From Phosphoribacter sp044220725 (GTDB lineage Bacteria > Actinomycetota > Actinomycetes > Actinomycetales > Dermatophilaceae), in assembly GCA_044220725.1 (NCBI GenBank), contig JBGAQN010000004.1, forward strand, positions 44,824 to 108,823: a stretch of DNA of 64,000 nt, given 5' to 3'. The notes under the pieces are model-generated. The model was not told the DNA's origin. It saw only the letters and a list, made by a program, of their open reading frames with translations, and ran no database searches. The translations under genes were made by a program, and so were the position numbers. Positions 1 through 7,879 of this stretch are shown here, in pieces (the first letter of the stretch is position 1; each line of letters begins with the position of its first letter).

Positions 1-668
1 TGGAGGAAAAGCGAATTCGCGGCGTAGAGCTTGACGAACCGCTCGGCTTGCGGATGGCCGGTGCCGGCCGCCTCCGAGCCGTGACCACTGGGCTCGGTCG
101 GCCAGGATCGGGCCAAGGCAGTTCGGCCCTCACCCCGCCTGCGCCACGCGCGGTGGTCGAAGCCACGGCTGTCGCGATCGTCGCGGACCTCGACGCCGTG
201 TCGGGGCCGCTGCTGCGGCACGGCCCTGCGGCCCGGCGACGTCGCTTCAGCCGGGCGCTCGTGCCGTCGGCCCTGCTGTGCGGGGGCCTGCTGTGGCTCG
301 ACCACATCGTCACCCTGCCGACCGGGGTGGTCTTCGTCGGTTTCCTGCCCCTGCTCGCCGCGCCGGTCCTCGCCGCTGACCGGTATGCCGCCCTCGGCCA
401 CACCCTCACCGCACGGCACCTGGTGGTGCGCGCCGGGAGTCTCACCCGGCGCCGCGATGTGATCGAGCGTGACGGCGTGATCGGGGTAACGATCCGGGCG
501 ACGTACTTCCAGCGCCGGGCTGGGGTCGTGACGCTCACCGCGACGACCGCGGCCGGTCGGCAGGGCTACCCGGCGGTGGACCTGGCTGCTGGTCTGGGAG
601 ACGGTCTGGCGATCGCCTTGCTCGGTCCTTCGGTTGGTCAGTTCACCGAGCCCGCGGGGTCGACCTGA
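1..668 (+). CDS. PH domain-containing membrane protein (bPH2/YdbT-like), 5'-truncated by window edge
   Basis: The reading frame is open from base 3 to the TGA at 666-668, so the gene starts upstream of the window. The visible part contains a hydrophobic hairpin (about 280-370) followed by a region with the pattern of the bacterial PH-like domain (DUF304/bPH2): RYAALGHTLTARHLVVRAGS, then ERDGVIG and YFQRRAGVVTLTATTAAGR. Proteins of this family usually carry two or three such membrane-flanked domains and often occur in pairs; their biochemical role is not established. The last 26 bp overlap the 3' end of the convergent membrane-protein gene. An internal start near base 48 is possible, but coding similarity continues upstream of it, so a partial gene is the better reading. 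Confidence 0.75.
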   Translation, partial: EEKRIRGVELDEPLGLRMAGAGRLRAVTTGLGRPGSGQGSSALTPPAPRAVVEATAVAIVADLDAVSGPLLRHGPAARRRRFSRALVPSALLCGGLLWLDHIVTLPTGVVFVGFLPLLAAPVLAADRYAALGHTLTARHLVVRAGSLTRRRDVIERDGVIGVTIRATYFQRRAGVVTLTATTAAGRQGYPAVDLAAGLGDGLAIALLGPSVGQFTEPAGST

Positions 669-1836
669 GCGCCACCAGCCGGACGGCGCAGGCCTGCCGG
701 ACCAGGTCGGCAGCCGAGTCGAACAACGATGTTCGCAACGTGGCGTCCGATGCCGAGGCAATCGCAAAGTAGAACGCGGAGAAGACCGCGAGGAACCCGC
801 TGACCCGAATGTTCTCCCAGCACACGACATAGGTCCGGCGGCTGGTCGCCCACTGGACGAGCACGTCCGGCTCGGCACCGCTCCAGGCCTTGACCAAGTC
901 AGGGCTGACCGTGAGCACGCCGATCACGGCCAACACGAGGAACACTGCGCCGCCGACCATGGCGACTCCGACGAGTCTGGACAGCGTGGCCACCAGGCGC
1001 AGATGCGCCTCTTGACGGCGATCCAAGGGGCAGGAGGCTGGGAACGTCATCTCGGGTGCGGCCGCGGCGTCGAGCTCGCCGGTGGCGCGGTGGATGACCT
1101 CGGCGAGCTCGTCCCGACTGGTAAAGGACGCGAGAGTCGGTAGGTCGAGGCGGTGGTGGACGGCGAGAAACACCGCACTGAGCCCCGCGAACAGCCCGGT
1201 CAGCCCCAGATAGGCCCAGGAGTCGAGCCGGCCCACCGACTGCCACAACTCGGCCGCAAAGTAGGAGAACGTGACGAACGCCAAGAGCAGGGGCAGGGCC
1301 CTGGTGAGGGCGTCCCCTGACGCTCCCATGGCCCGAATCACCTCGCGGGAGAGGAAGACCGAGAGTGCCACGATGCCGTAGGACACGAGCAGGAGGACGA
1401 CGGTGAGGATGACTGCCTGCGTCACGGCGAGTCCGGCGGCGGCATACCACCTCGTCTCGTTGGCGCTGAGGGCGAACTCGTCGACCACCCAATCCTCGTG
1501 CGGCGCGACGAGCACGGCCAGCGGGGGGACGATGACGAAGACGGCGCGTTCGCCCCAGCCGATCCGATCCACTGACGAGAAGGGCGGGGAGCGGCGGGCG
1601 AGGTTGCCGCCCACCCAGGTGACCACCACGGCAACCGCAGCGATGACCAGAGCGATGCCGAGGTTGGCGCTTGCGCCGGGGACCGATGTCAGCATGACGA
1701 GGAGGAAGATCGTCACCAGGGCAGGCGCCGCCCGTTGCGAGGGGCTGCGATGTGCGCTCGTGCCTTCGGCGAGGCTGGCCAGCCCCCGGTGCAAGAACCA
1801 GCGACTGGCGGCATCGGAAGGGCGGGGCCGGATCAC
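643..1836 (-). CDS. Polytopic integral membrane protein, function unknown
   Basis: The product is about 397 residues if started at the GTG at 1836-1834. The frame is open further upstream, but that part would run antisense into metG, so I rejected it. The sequence has roughly six to seven hydrophobic segments, separated by a soluble part containing SRDELAEVIHRATGELD and CPLDRRQEAHLRLVATLSR. I recognise no catalytic motif or named family. The gene is divergent from metG (about 97 bp between starts) and convergent with the PH-domain gene, overlapping it by 26 bp. Membrane localisation is clear from composition; everything else is unknown. Start choice is uncertain because the Shine-Dalgarno match is weak. 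Confidence 0.65.
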   Translation of the reverse strand: MIRPRPSDAASRWFLHRGLASLAEGTSAHRSPSQRAAPALVTIFLLVMLTSVPGASANLGIALVIAAVAVVVTWVGGNLARRSPPFSSVDRIGWGERAVFVIVPPLAVLVAPHEDWVVDEFALSANETRWYAAAGLAVTQAVILTVVLLLVSYGIVALSVFLSREVIRAMGASGDALTRALPLLLAFVTFSYFAAELWQSVGRLDSWAYLGLTGLFAGLSAVFLAVHHRLDLPTLASFTSRDELAEVIHRATGELDAAAAPEMTFPASCPLDRRQEAHLRLVATLSRLVGVAMVGGAVFLVLAVIGVLTVSPDLVKAWSGAEPDVLVQWATSRRTYVVCWENIRVSGFLAVFSAFYFAIASASDATLRTSLFDSAADLVRQACAVRLVALRSTPRAR

Positions 1837-1920
1837 GCTCGGCAGCCTAGCTGGGCGGGCGGACTGCGGGGTCGGGCCCAACGTCCCCGCTGGCCCGACG
1901 GCACCCGCCAACCACACCCC

Positions 1921-1926
1921 TAGGAT
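1921..1926 (+). promoter_or_regulatory. Putative -10 box (TAGGAT) for metG, leaderless arrangement
   Basis: TAGGAT matches the actinobacterial TANNNT -10 pattern. It ends 7 nt before the metG ATG at 1934, the distance expected for transcription starting at or next to the start codon. No clear -35 box is visible. Confidence 0.45.
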
Positions 1927-1933
1927 CGAGCCC

Positions 1934-3745
1934 ATGAGCAAGGTCTTGTCCGCCGTCGCCTGGCCGTATGCCAACGGCCCGCGCCATATCGGCCATGTCG
2001 CCGGTTTCGGCGTGCCCTCCGACGTGTTCAGCCGGTATATGCGGATGGCCGGGCACGACGTGCTCATGGTGTCGGGAACTGACGAGCACGGGACGCCGAT
2101 CCTCGTCCAGGCCGACAAGGAGGGCGTGACCCCGCGCGAGCTGGCCGACCGGTTCAACCGGGTCATCGCCGAAGACCTCGTCGGGTTGGGGCTGGCCTAC
2201 GACCTGTTCACCCGGACGACGACGCCCAACCACTACGCGGTGAGCCAGGAGCTGTTCCGGGGCAACCACGCCAACGGCTACATGATCGAGCAGACCCAAC
2301 TGGTCGCGATCAGCCCGTCAACGGGGCGGACGCTGCCCGACCGCTACATCGAGGGCACCTGCCCGCACTGTGGCTACGGCGAGGCCCGCGGCGACCAGTG
2401 CGACAACTGCGGCAAGCAGCTCGACCCGGCTGATCTCATCAACCCGCGCAGCAAGATCGACGGGGAGGCGCCGCGGTTCGAGCAGACCAGCCACTTCTTC
2501 CTCGACTTGCCCGCCCTGGCGGCCACGCTCGGGGAGTGGCTGGACGGCCGCGAGGCGACGGGGCTGTGGCGCCCCAATGTCATTCGGTTCTCCAAGAACA
2601 TCCTCGACGAGGTCCGGCCGCGGCCGATGACCCGTGACATCGACTGGGGTATCCCGGTGCCGCTGCCCGGCTGGGAGGACAACCCGAGCAAGAAGCTCTA
2701 TGTCTGGTTCGACGCCGTCATCGGCTATCTGTCGGCGTCGATCGAGTGGTCCCGGCGCACCGGCGATCCCGACGCGTGGCGCGCCTGGTGGAACGCCGAT
2801 GTCGAGCCCGACGCCCTCTCCTATTACTTCCAGGGCAAAGACAACATCACCTTCCACGCCCAGATCTGGCCGGCCGAACTGCTCGGGTATGCCGGTCGCG
2901 GCGACCGCGGAGGTGCGCCGGGGACGGCATACGGAGTGCTTAACCTGCCGACCGAGGTGGTGGCGAGCGAGTTCATGACGATGGAGGGGCGGCAGTTCTC
3001 CACGAGCCGCGGCCACGTCATCTATGTGCGCGAGGTGCTGGAGCGCTATGGGCCCGACCCGCTGCGCTACTTCATCTGCGCGGCCGGGCCGGAGAACCAG
3101 GACAGCGACTTCACCTGGGCCGAGTTCGTCCAGCGCAACAACTCCGAGCTCGTCGCCGGCTGGGGCAACCTGGTCAACCGCACCGCGTCGATGATCCATA
3201 AGCGGTTCGGGGAGATCCCGGCGGCTGGGCCGTTGGGGGCCATCGACGAGGAGCTGCTCACGGCGATCCGCGGTGGGTTCGAGACGGTCGGCGCGCACAT
3301 CGAGCGGCAGCGGTTCAAAGCCGGCATCGGTGAGGTGATGCGGTTGGTAGGTTTGGCCAACGCCTACGTCTCGGCGACCGAGCCCTTCAAGCTCAAGGGT
3401 GACGACGAGCGGGAGCGGCTCGGCACCGTGCTGCACGTCCTGGCCCAGGCGGTGAGCGACCTCAACACCCTCAGCGCACCGTTCCTTCCGCACGGGGCCA
3501 ACCGGATTCACCAGATCCTGGGCGGCACAGGGGAATTCGTGCCGATGCCCGAGCTGCGCGAGGTCGACGATCTGGACGGCGGGCCGGGCTATCCGGTCAT
3601 CATGGGCGACTATTCCGCGACCCCACGGTGGCAGTCGCGGCCGGTCGTCCCGGGCACGCCGATCGGGCCCCCGACGCCCGTCTTCACCAAGTTCGACCCC
3701 AGCGTGGTCGATGAGGAGATCGCCCGGATGCGCGGGGACGGCTGA
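1934..3745 (+). CDS. metG: Methionyl-tRNA synthetase
   Basis: This cytoplasmic class I enzyme charges tRNA-Met with methionine. The 603-residue product begins MSKVLSAVAWPYANGPRHIG, which holds the HIGH-type ATP-binding motif (HIGH at about 18-21). A zinc knuckle CPHC...CDNC follows at about 142-163. The KMSKS-equivalent loop reads QFSTSRG near residue 356, a variant in which the leading lysine is replaced. An anticodon-binding helical domain with WAEFVQRNNSELVAGWGNL follows. There is no C-terminal EMAP-like tRNA-binding extension. The ATG was chosen because the PYANG motif is normally this close to the N-terminus and a TANNNT box lies 7 nt upstream. The frame extends upstream only as an antisense shadow of the neighbouring gene. 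tatD follows after 4 bp. Confidence 0.95.
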   Translation: MSKVLSAVAWPYANGPRHIGHVAGFGVPSDVFSRYMRMAGHDVLMVSGTDEHGTPILVQADKEGVTPRELADRFNRVIAEDLVGLGLAYDLFTRTTTPNHYAVSQELFRGNHANGYMIEQTQLVAISPSTGRTLPDRYIEGTCPHCGYGEARGDQCDNCGKQLDPADLINPRSKIDGEAPRFEQTSHFFLDLPALAATLGEWLDGREATGLWRPNVIRFSKNILDEVRPRPMTRDIDWGIPVPLPGWEDNPSKKLYVWFDAVIGYLSASIEWSRRTGDPDAWRAWWNADVEPDALSYYFQGKDNITFHAQIWPAELLGYAGRGDRGGAPGTAYGVLNLPTEVVASEFMTMEGRQFSTSRGHVIYVREVLERYGPDPLRYFICAAGPENQDSDFTWAEFVQRNNSELVAGWGNLVNRTASMIHKRFGEIPAAGPLGAIDEELLTAIRGGFETVGAHIERQRFKAGIGEVMRLVGLANAYVSATEPFKLKGDDERERLGTVLHVLAQAVSDLNTLSAPFLPHGANRIHQILGGTGEFVPMPELREVDDLDGGPGYPVIMGDYSATPRWQSRPVVPGTPIGPPTPVFTKFDPSVVDEEIARMRGDG

Positions 3746-3749
3746 GCCG

Positions 3750-4622
3750 GTGGGCGCCAAGGGTGGGGGGCAGAGCGGCGGACAGAGCGGGGGGCGCGGC
3801 ATACCTCCTGCTCCCGACCCACTGCCCGTCGACGTCGTCGACAACCATCTCCACCTGGACATCGCGCGCCACGGCGAGGAGCGCGCCGACGTGGGAGAGA
3901 CGATCGCGGCGGCGGCCGCTGTCGGCGTGCCACGGATGGTCCAGATCGGGTGCGACCTCCCCGGCGCGCGGCTGACCGTCGAAATGATCGACGAGTATGC
4001 CGCCCTCCTCGGCGGAGTTGCCCTGCACCCCAACGAGATTGCCCGGTTCCCGTCGGAGTCGGCGCTCGCGGACGGGCTGGCGGAGATCGAGGAGCTGGCC
4101 GGGCACCCGCGGGTGCGGGTCGTCGGGGAGACGGGGCTGGACTACTTCCGGACCGGGCCGGAGGCGCAACCGGCGCAGCAGGATGCGTTCCGCTGGCACA
4201 TCGACCTGGCCAAGCGCCTCGGCAAGACCTTGCAGATCCATGACCGCGACGCGCACGACGACGTCCTGCGGATCCTCGACGAGGAGGGGGCGCCCGAGCG
4301 GACCGTCTTGCACTGCTTCTCCGGCGACGTGGCGATGGCCCAGCGGGCCGTCGAGCGGGGCTACCATCTGTCGTTCGCCGGGACGGTGACCTTCAGCAGT
4401 GCCAAGGGCCTGAGGGATGCCTTGGCGATCGTGCCGCTGGAGCAAGTGCTCGTCGAGACCGACGCGCCCTACCTCACCCCGCACCCGTGGCGGGGGGCTG
4501 CGAATGCGCCCTACCTCGTCCCCGTCACGGTCCGGGCCATGGCGCACGTCCTGGGGGTCGCCGTGCCCACGCTCTGCCAGGCGATCGCGGCGAACTCCGA
4601 ACGCCTCTACGGCCCGTGGTGA
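3750..4622 (+). CDS. tatD: TatD family metal-dependent hydrolase (DNase)
   Basis: TatD proteins are metal-dependent 3'-5' exonucleases of the amidohydrolase fold, located in the cytoplasm. The product (about 290 residues from the GTG at 3750) shows the family metal ligands in order: the HxH pair in DNHLHLD, glutamate in GETGLDYF, histidine in LQIHDRDAHDD, histidine in VLHCFSG, and aspartate in VETDAPYLTPHP. The first 20-30 residues are Gly/Ser-rich and poorly conserved, so the start is uncertain; an ATG at 3711 inside metG is also in frame. The gene lies between metG and rpfB, the usual actinobacterial position, and is probably co-transcribed with metG. Confidence 0.9.
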   Translation: MGAKGGGQSGGQSGGRGIPPAPDPLPVDVVDNHLHLDIARHGEERADVGETIAAAAAVGVPRMVQIGCDLPGARLTVEMIDEYAALLGGVALHPNEIARFPSESALADGLAEIEELAGHPRVRVVGETGLDYFRTGPEAQPAQQDAFRWHIDLAKRLGKTLQIHDRDAHDDVLRILDEEGAPERTVLHCFSGDVAMAQRAVERGYHLSFAGTVTFSSAKGLRDALAIVPLEQVLVETDAPYLTPHPWRGAANAPYLVPVTVRAMAHVLGVAVPTLCQAIAANSERLYGPW

Positions 4623-4843
4623 GACGCTGCCCCTCTTGTGCTGTGACGGGTGAGGCGAGTGAGGTGCATGAGATAAACGGGATGTGACCTGCGTCACGGA
4701 ACCAACGGCGGGCCGTTATCAAAAGTTGACCTTCGGCGGGTTCGTCGGGCACCGTTAACCCGATCGCCGGGAGGCACCACCCCTTCTCCGGCGCCGTATC
4801 CGGCCCCGACGACGGGGCGCAGGAGCGGAGAAACCGGCTCACC
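4623..4843 (+). promoter_or_regulatory. rpfB upstream leader, possibly structured
   Basis: This 221-bp gap upstream of rpfB is the longest in the first 10 kb. It contains GTTATCAAAAGTTGACC (4715-4731), then CGTTAACCCGATCGCCGGGA (4753-4772), and several G+C-rich inverted stretches, including GGCCCC...GGGGC near 4801-4819. Actinobacterial rpf genes are known to be preceded in many species by a cyclic-di-AMP (ydaO/yuaA) riboswitch. The CGTTAACCCG segment loosely resembles the 3' part of that motif, but I cannot confirm the fold. Treat this as a regulatory leader of unknown type. Confidence 0.3.
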
Positions 4844-6028
4844 GTGGCCATCTTCTCCCACCACGGCGTCACCGTGCCCGCCCGGGACGAACGACCTTGG
4901 AGCACTGTGATCACCAGCCTCATCGGCCGCGCCGCAACCGTCGGCGCCGTCGCAGCCCTCGCCCTCACCGGTTACGGTGCCGCCCGCCTCGACAAGGTCA
5001 TCGACCTGTCCGTCGACGGGCAAGTGACCTCGATGCACGTCTTCGGGTCCACCGTTGCCGACGCCCTCGCCAAGACGGGTCTGACCATCGGGGCACACGA
5101 CCTCGTCGCGCCAGCGCCCGACCAGGCCATCGAGGACGGGACGGCCATCATCGTCCGTTACGGTCGTCAGCTCACGGTCACCGTGGACGGCGTGACGAGC
5201 GACTATTGGACGACCGCGACAACCGTGGACCAGGCGATGAACGAGCTAGGCATCCGCGCCCTCAGCGGGGCGACGCTGTCGGTGTCCCGCTCGGCCGGCG
5301 TGGGGCGTGAGGGCTTGCGGTTGGTCGTGACCAACCCCCGGCAGGTGACCCTCAAGGTCGACGGAGCGGAGCGTGCCGAGAGCACCTCGGCGGCCTCCGT
5401 GGCGGAGCTGCTCTCGGCTCTGGGCGTCAGCCTCGGCCAGCACGACCGAGTCTCGCCGGCCAAGGAGACCGCGATCACCGAGGGGTTGGCCATCGCCGTG
5501 GCGCGCGTTGAGCTGCGCACGACGACCGCCACCGAAAAGCTCGCCTTCAAGACGGTGAAGAAGGACGACGCCACGATGACCAAGGGTCAAACCAAGGTCA
5601 CGACGCAGGGCAGCAACGGGGAGCAGGTCGTCACCTACACCGAGACGTGGGTCGATGGCACGCTGGAAGACCGAGCCGCAACCGGCACGACGGTGACCAA
5701 ACCAGCGACCGACAAAGTCGTCCTGGTCGGCACCAAGGCCGCTCCCGTGATCAGCGCCGGCAACACCTCCGGCGCCGGTCTCAACCTGGCCAACGCCGCC
5801 ATGTGGGACCGGATCGCCAAGTGCGAGTCCGGCGGCCGGTGGAACATCAACACCGGCAATGGCTACTACGGCGGGCTCCAATTCAACTACGCCACCTGGC
5901 TGTCCGTCGGCGGGGCGGATTTCGCCTCGCGCGCCGACCTGGCCAGCCGCGAGGAGCAGATCACCGTCGCCAACCGGCTCTATGCCCAGCGCGGCCTGCA
6001 GCCGTGGGGTTGCCGTTGGGCGGCGTGA
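4844..6028 (+). CDS. rpfB: Resuscitation-promoting factor B (Rpf, DUF348-G5-transglycosylase)
   Basis: Rpf proteins are secreted muralytic enzymes that cut peptidoglycan and wake dormant cells. The 394-residue product has an N-terminal membrane/signal segment (about 24-44), up to three DUF348 repeats (about 46-95, 105-150, 160-210; for example VTSMHVFGSTVADALAKTG), a G5 domain (about 212-290) and a C-terminal lysozyme-like Rpf domain (about 312-394). The catalytic glutamate lies in DRIAKCESGGRWNIN, followed by GYYGGLQF and LQPWGC. The GTG at 4844 places the signal anchor near the N-terminus; a later GTG at 4907 is possible. The gene sits directly upstream of rsmA and ispE as in mycobacteria, and the long leader suggests it has its own regulation. 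Confidence 0.93.
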   Translation: MAIFSHHGVTVPARDERPWSTVITSLIGRAATVGAVAALALTGYGAARLDKVIDLSVDGQVTSMHVFGSTVADALAKTGLTIGAHDLVAPAPDQAIEDGTAIIVRYGRQLTVTVDGVTSDYWTTATTVDQAMNELGIRALSGATLSVSRSAGVGREGLRLVVTNPRQVTLKVDGAERAESTSAASVAELLSALGVSLGQHDRVSPAKETAITEGLAIAVARVELRTTTATEKLAFKTVKKDDATMTKGQTKVTTQGSNGEQVVTYTETWVDGTLEDRAATGTTVTKPATDKVVLVGTKAAPVISAGNTSGAGLNLANAAMWDRIAKCESGGRWNINTGNGYYGGLQFNYATWLSVGGADFASRADLASREEQITVANRLYAQRGLQPWGCRWAA

Positions 6029-6047
6029 CCAGCCGCGTGATGTCAGC

Positions 6048-6914
6048 GTGACCGCCGGGGCGGCGCTGCTGGGCGCCGCTCAGATTCGCCAACTGGCCAG
6101 CCAGATCGGGGTGCGTCCCACCAAGTCGCGGGGCCAGAACTTCGTCGTCGATGCCAACACGGTGCGCCGCATTGTCCGGCTTGCCGAGGTTGGCCCAGCA
6201 GATTGCGTCGTCGAGGTGGGTCCAGGCCTGGGCTCGCTCACCCTCGCCCTGCTCGACACGGGGGCGCGGGTGAGCGCCGTCGAGGTGGACCCCGTGTTGG
6301 CGGCTGCGCTGCCCGCGACGGTGGCCGAGTATGCGCCGGCGTGCGCGGCATACCTCACCGTCGTGGCCGCGGACGCGCTGCACGTGCGGGCGCTCCCGGA
6401 CCCGCAGCCGACTGCGCTCGTGGCGAACCTGCCCTACAACATCTCGGTGCCGGTCGTGTTGTCCTTCCTCGAACGGTTCCCGACGATCGAGCGCGTGCTC
6501 GTCATGGTCCAGTTGGAGGTCGCCGAGCGCCTCGCCGCAGCGCCGGGGAGCAAGGCTTACGGGGTGCCGAGCGTCAAAGCGGCCTGGTATGCCGCCACCC
6601 GGCTGGCCGGGACGGTGCCCCGCAGCGTGTTCTGGCCGGTGCCCAACGTCGACTCCGGACTCGTCGAGTTGCGTCGGCGTCAGCCGCCGGTGACAACGGC
6701 GCGGCGCGAAGCGGTGTTCGCCGTCGTTGACGCGGCCTTTGCCCAACGACGCAAGACCTTGCGCGCGGCCCTTTCCAGTTGGGCCGGTGGCGCACCTGCC
6801 GCGGAGCGAGTGCTTCGGGCAGCGGGTGTCGACCCGCAAGCCCGCGGTGAAGCTCTGGACGTGGCCGCCTTCGCCGCGATCGCCGCCGCTCATGCGCACG
6901 CGGCCAACCCCTAG
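6048..6914 (+). CDS. rsmA: 16S rRNA (adenine1518/1519-N6)-dimethyltransferase
   Basis: RsmA (KsgA) dimethylates two adjacent adenines near the 3' end of 16S rRNA during 30S assembly, using S-adenosylmethionine. The 288-residue product shows PTKSRGQNFVVD at the N-terminus, SAM motif I EVGPGLGSLTLALL, the acidic motif SAVEVDP and the catalytic NLPYNIS motif, then a helical C-terminal domain with AFAQRRKTLRAAL. The GTG at 6048 was chosen because it lies 20 bp after the rpfB stop and leaves about 20 residues before the conserved QIGVRPTKSRGQNF; the longer frame runs back into rpfB. It is probably in one operon with rpfB and ispE. Confidence 0.93.
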   Translation: MTAGAALLGAAQIRQLASQIGVRPTKSRGQNFVVDANTVRRIVRLAEVGPADCVVEVGPGLGSLTLALLDTGARVSAVEVDPVLAAALPATVAEYAPACAAYLTVVAADALHVRALPDPQPTALVANLPYNISVPVVLSFLERFPTIERVLVMVQLEVAERLAAAPGSKAYGVPSVKAAWYAATRLAGTVPRSVFWPVPNVDSGLVELRRRQPPVTTARREAVFAVVDAAFAQRRKTLRAALSSWAGGAPAAERVLRAAGVDPQARGEALDVAAFAAIAAAHAHAANP

Positions 6915-6917
6915 GGT
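6912..6917 (+). promoter_or_regulatory. Putative -10 box (TAGGGT) for ispE
   Basis: TAGGGT begins within the rsmA stop codon and ends 6 nt before the ispE GTG. It fits the leaderless TANNNT arrangement seen elsewhere in this window, so ispE may have its own promoter besides read-through from rsmA. Confidence 0.4.
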
Positions 6918-6923
6918 GGTGCC

Positions 6924-7862
6924 GTGAGCGCTGCCGGCACCCCGACCCGTCCGGTGACGGTGCGTGTGCCGGCCAAGGTCAACTGTGAGCTGAAGGTCGG
7001 CCCGCTGCGAACCGACGGTTACCACGAGGTGTCGACCGTGTTCATGGCCGTTGGCCTCTACGACGAGGTCACCGTCGCCCGCGCAGACCGGTGGTCGGTG
7101 ACGACGACCGGGCCGTATGCCGCTGCGGTCCCCCCATCCGAAGACAATCTGGCCCTCAAAGCTGCCCGACACCTGGCCAGGCACGGTCGAGTGCCACGGC
7201 CGGCGGTGGCGATCCGGGTGGACAAGGCCATCCCCGTCGCTGGAGGAATGGCCGGTGGCTCTGCCGACGCCGCGGCGGCCCTCGTGGCCTGCGATCATCT
7301 CTGGGGTCTGCGCCTGGACCGGGAGGAACTGCTCGAGGTGGCGGCCGAGGTCGGCAGCGACGTCCCGTTCTGCCTCGCCGGGGGCATTGCGATCGGCTCG
7401 GGCCGCGGCGAGCGCCTGGCCCCCGTGCTGGCCCGCGGCACGTTTCACTGGGTCTTCGCGCTGAGCGCGCAGGGCCTGTCCACCCCCACGGTGTTTCGCG
7501 AGTTCGACCGGCAGTCCGACGGACTGAAGATCCCGGCGCCCGAACCGTCCCCGGCGATGATGACCGCACTGCGCTCGGGAGACCCCGAGGCGCTCGCCGA
7601 CGCGCTGGTCAACGACCTGCAGGAGTCGGCCTTCAGCCTCCGCCCCGAGCTGCGCTCGGTGCTGGACGCCGGGTTGGAGTTCGGTGCCCTCGGCGGGCTC
7701 GTCAGCGGCAGCGGCCCGACGGTCGCCTTCCTCACCGGTTCGGCCGAACATGCCATCGATCTGTGTGTCGCGCTCACCGCATCCGGGGTCGTCGACCAGG
7801 TCAGTCGGGCGAAGGGGCCGGTGCACGGCGCCCACGTCATCGCCGGCCCGACCCGAGACTGA
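6924..7862 (+). CDS. ispE: 4-diphosphocytidyl-2-C-methyl-D-erythritol kinase
   Basis: IspE phosphorylates CDP-methylerythritol in the non-mevalonate (MEP) route to isoprenoids, in the cytosol. The 312-residue product starts close to VRVPAKVNCELKVGPLRTDG, the substrate-binding start of the family. It carries the GHMP-kinase ATP loop PVAGGMAGGSADAAAAL (about 107-123) and the third GHMP motif VSGSGPTVAFL near 261-271. Length is normal. The GTG lies 9 bp after rsmA. The gene completes the rpfB-rsmA-ispE set that is conserved in actinobacteria. Isoprenoid supply also feeds undecaprenyl carriers needed by the polysaccharide genes downstream, though no direct link is visible. Confidence 0.93.
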   Translation: MSAAGTPTRPVTVRVPAKVNCELKVGPLRTDGYHEVSTVFMAVGLYDEVTVARADRWSVTTTGPYAAAVPPSEDNLALKAARHLARHGRVPRPAVAIRVDKAIPVAGGMAGGSADAAAALVACDHLWGLRLDREELLEVAAEVGSDVPFCLAGGIAIGSGRGERLAPVLARGTFHWVFALSAQGLSTPTVFREFDRQSDGLKIPAPEPSPAMMTALRSGDPEALADALVNDLQESAFSLRPELRSVLDAGLEFGALGGLVSGSGPTVAFLTGSAEHAIDLCVALTASGVVDQVSRAKGPVHGAHVIAGPTRD

Positions 7863-7879
7863 CCGGCCAGCACACTGGC

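Noticed and set aside
643..2166. Longer form of the minus-strand membrane protein starting opposite metG
   Set aside because: The extra N-terminal part lies antisense to the conserved start of metG and has no membrane or family pattern.
2318..4033. 571-codon open frame antisense to metG and tatD
   Set aside because: Its sequence is Arg/Pro/His-rich without domain pattern and lies entirely opposite well-recognised genes; such long antisense frames are normal in high-GC DNA.
5961..7835. 624-codon open frame antisense to rsmA and ispE
   Set aside because: Shadow of conserved genes; no ribosome binding site or family pattern.
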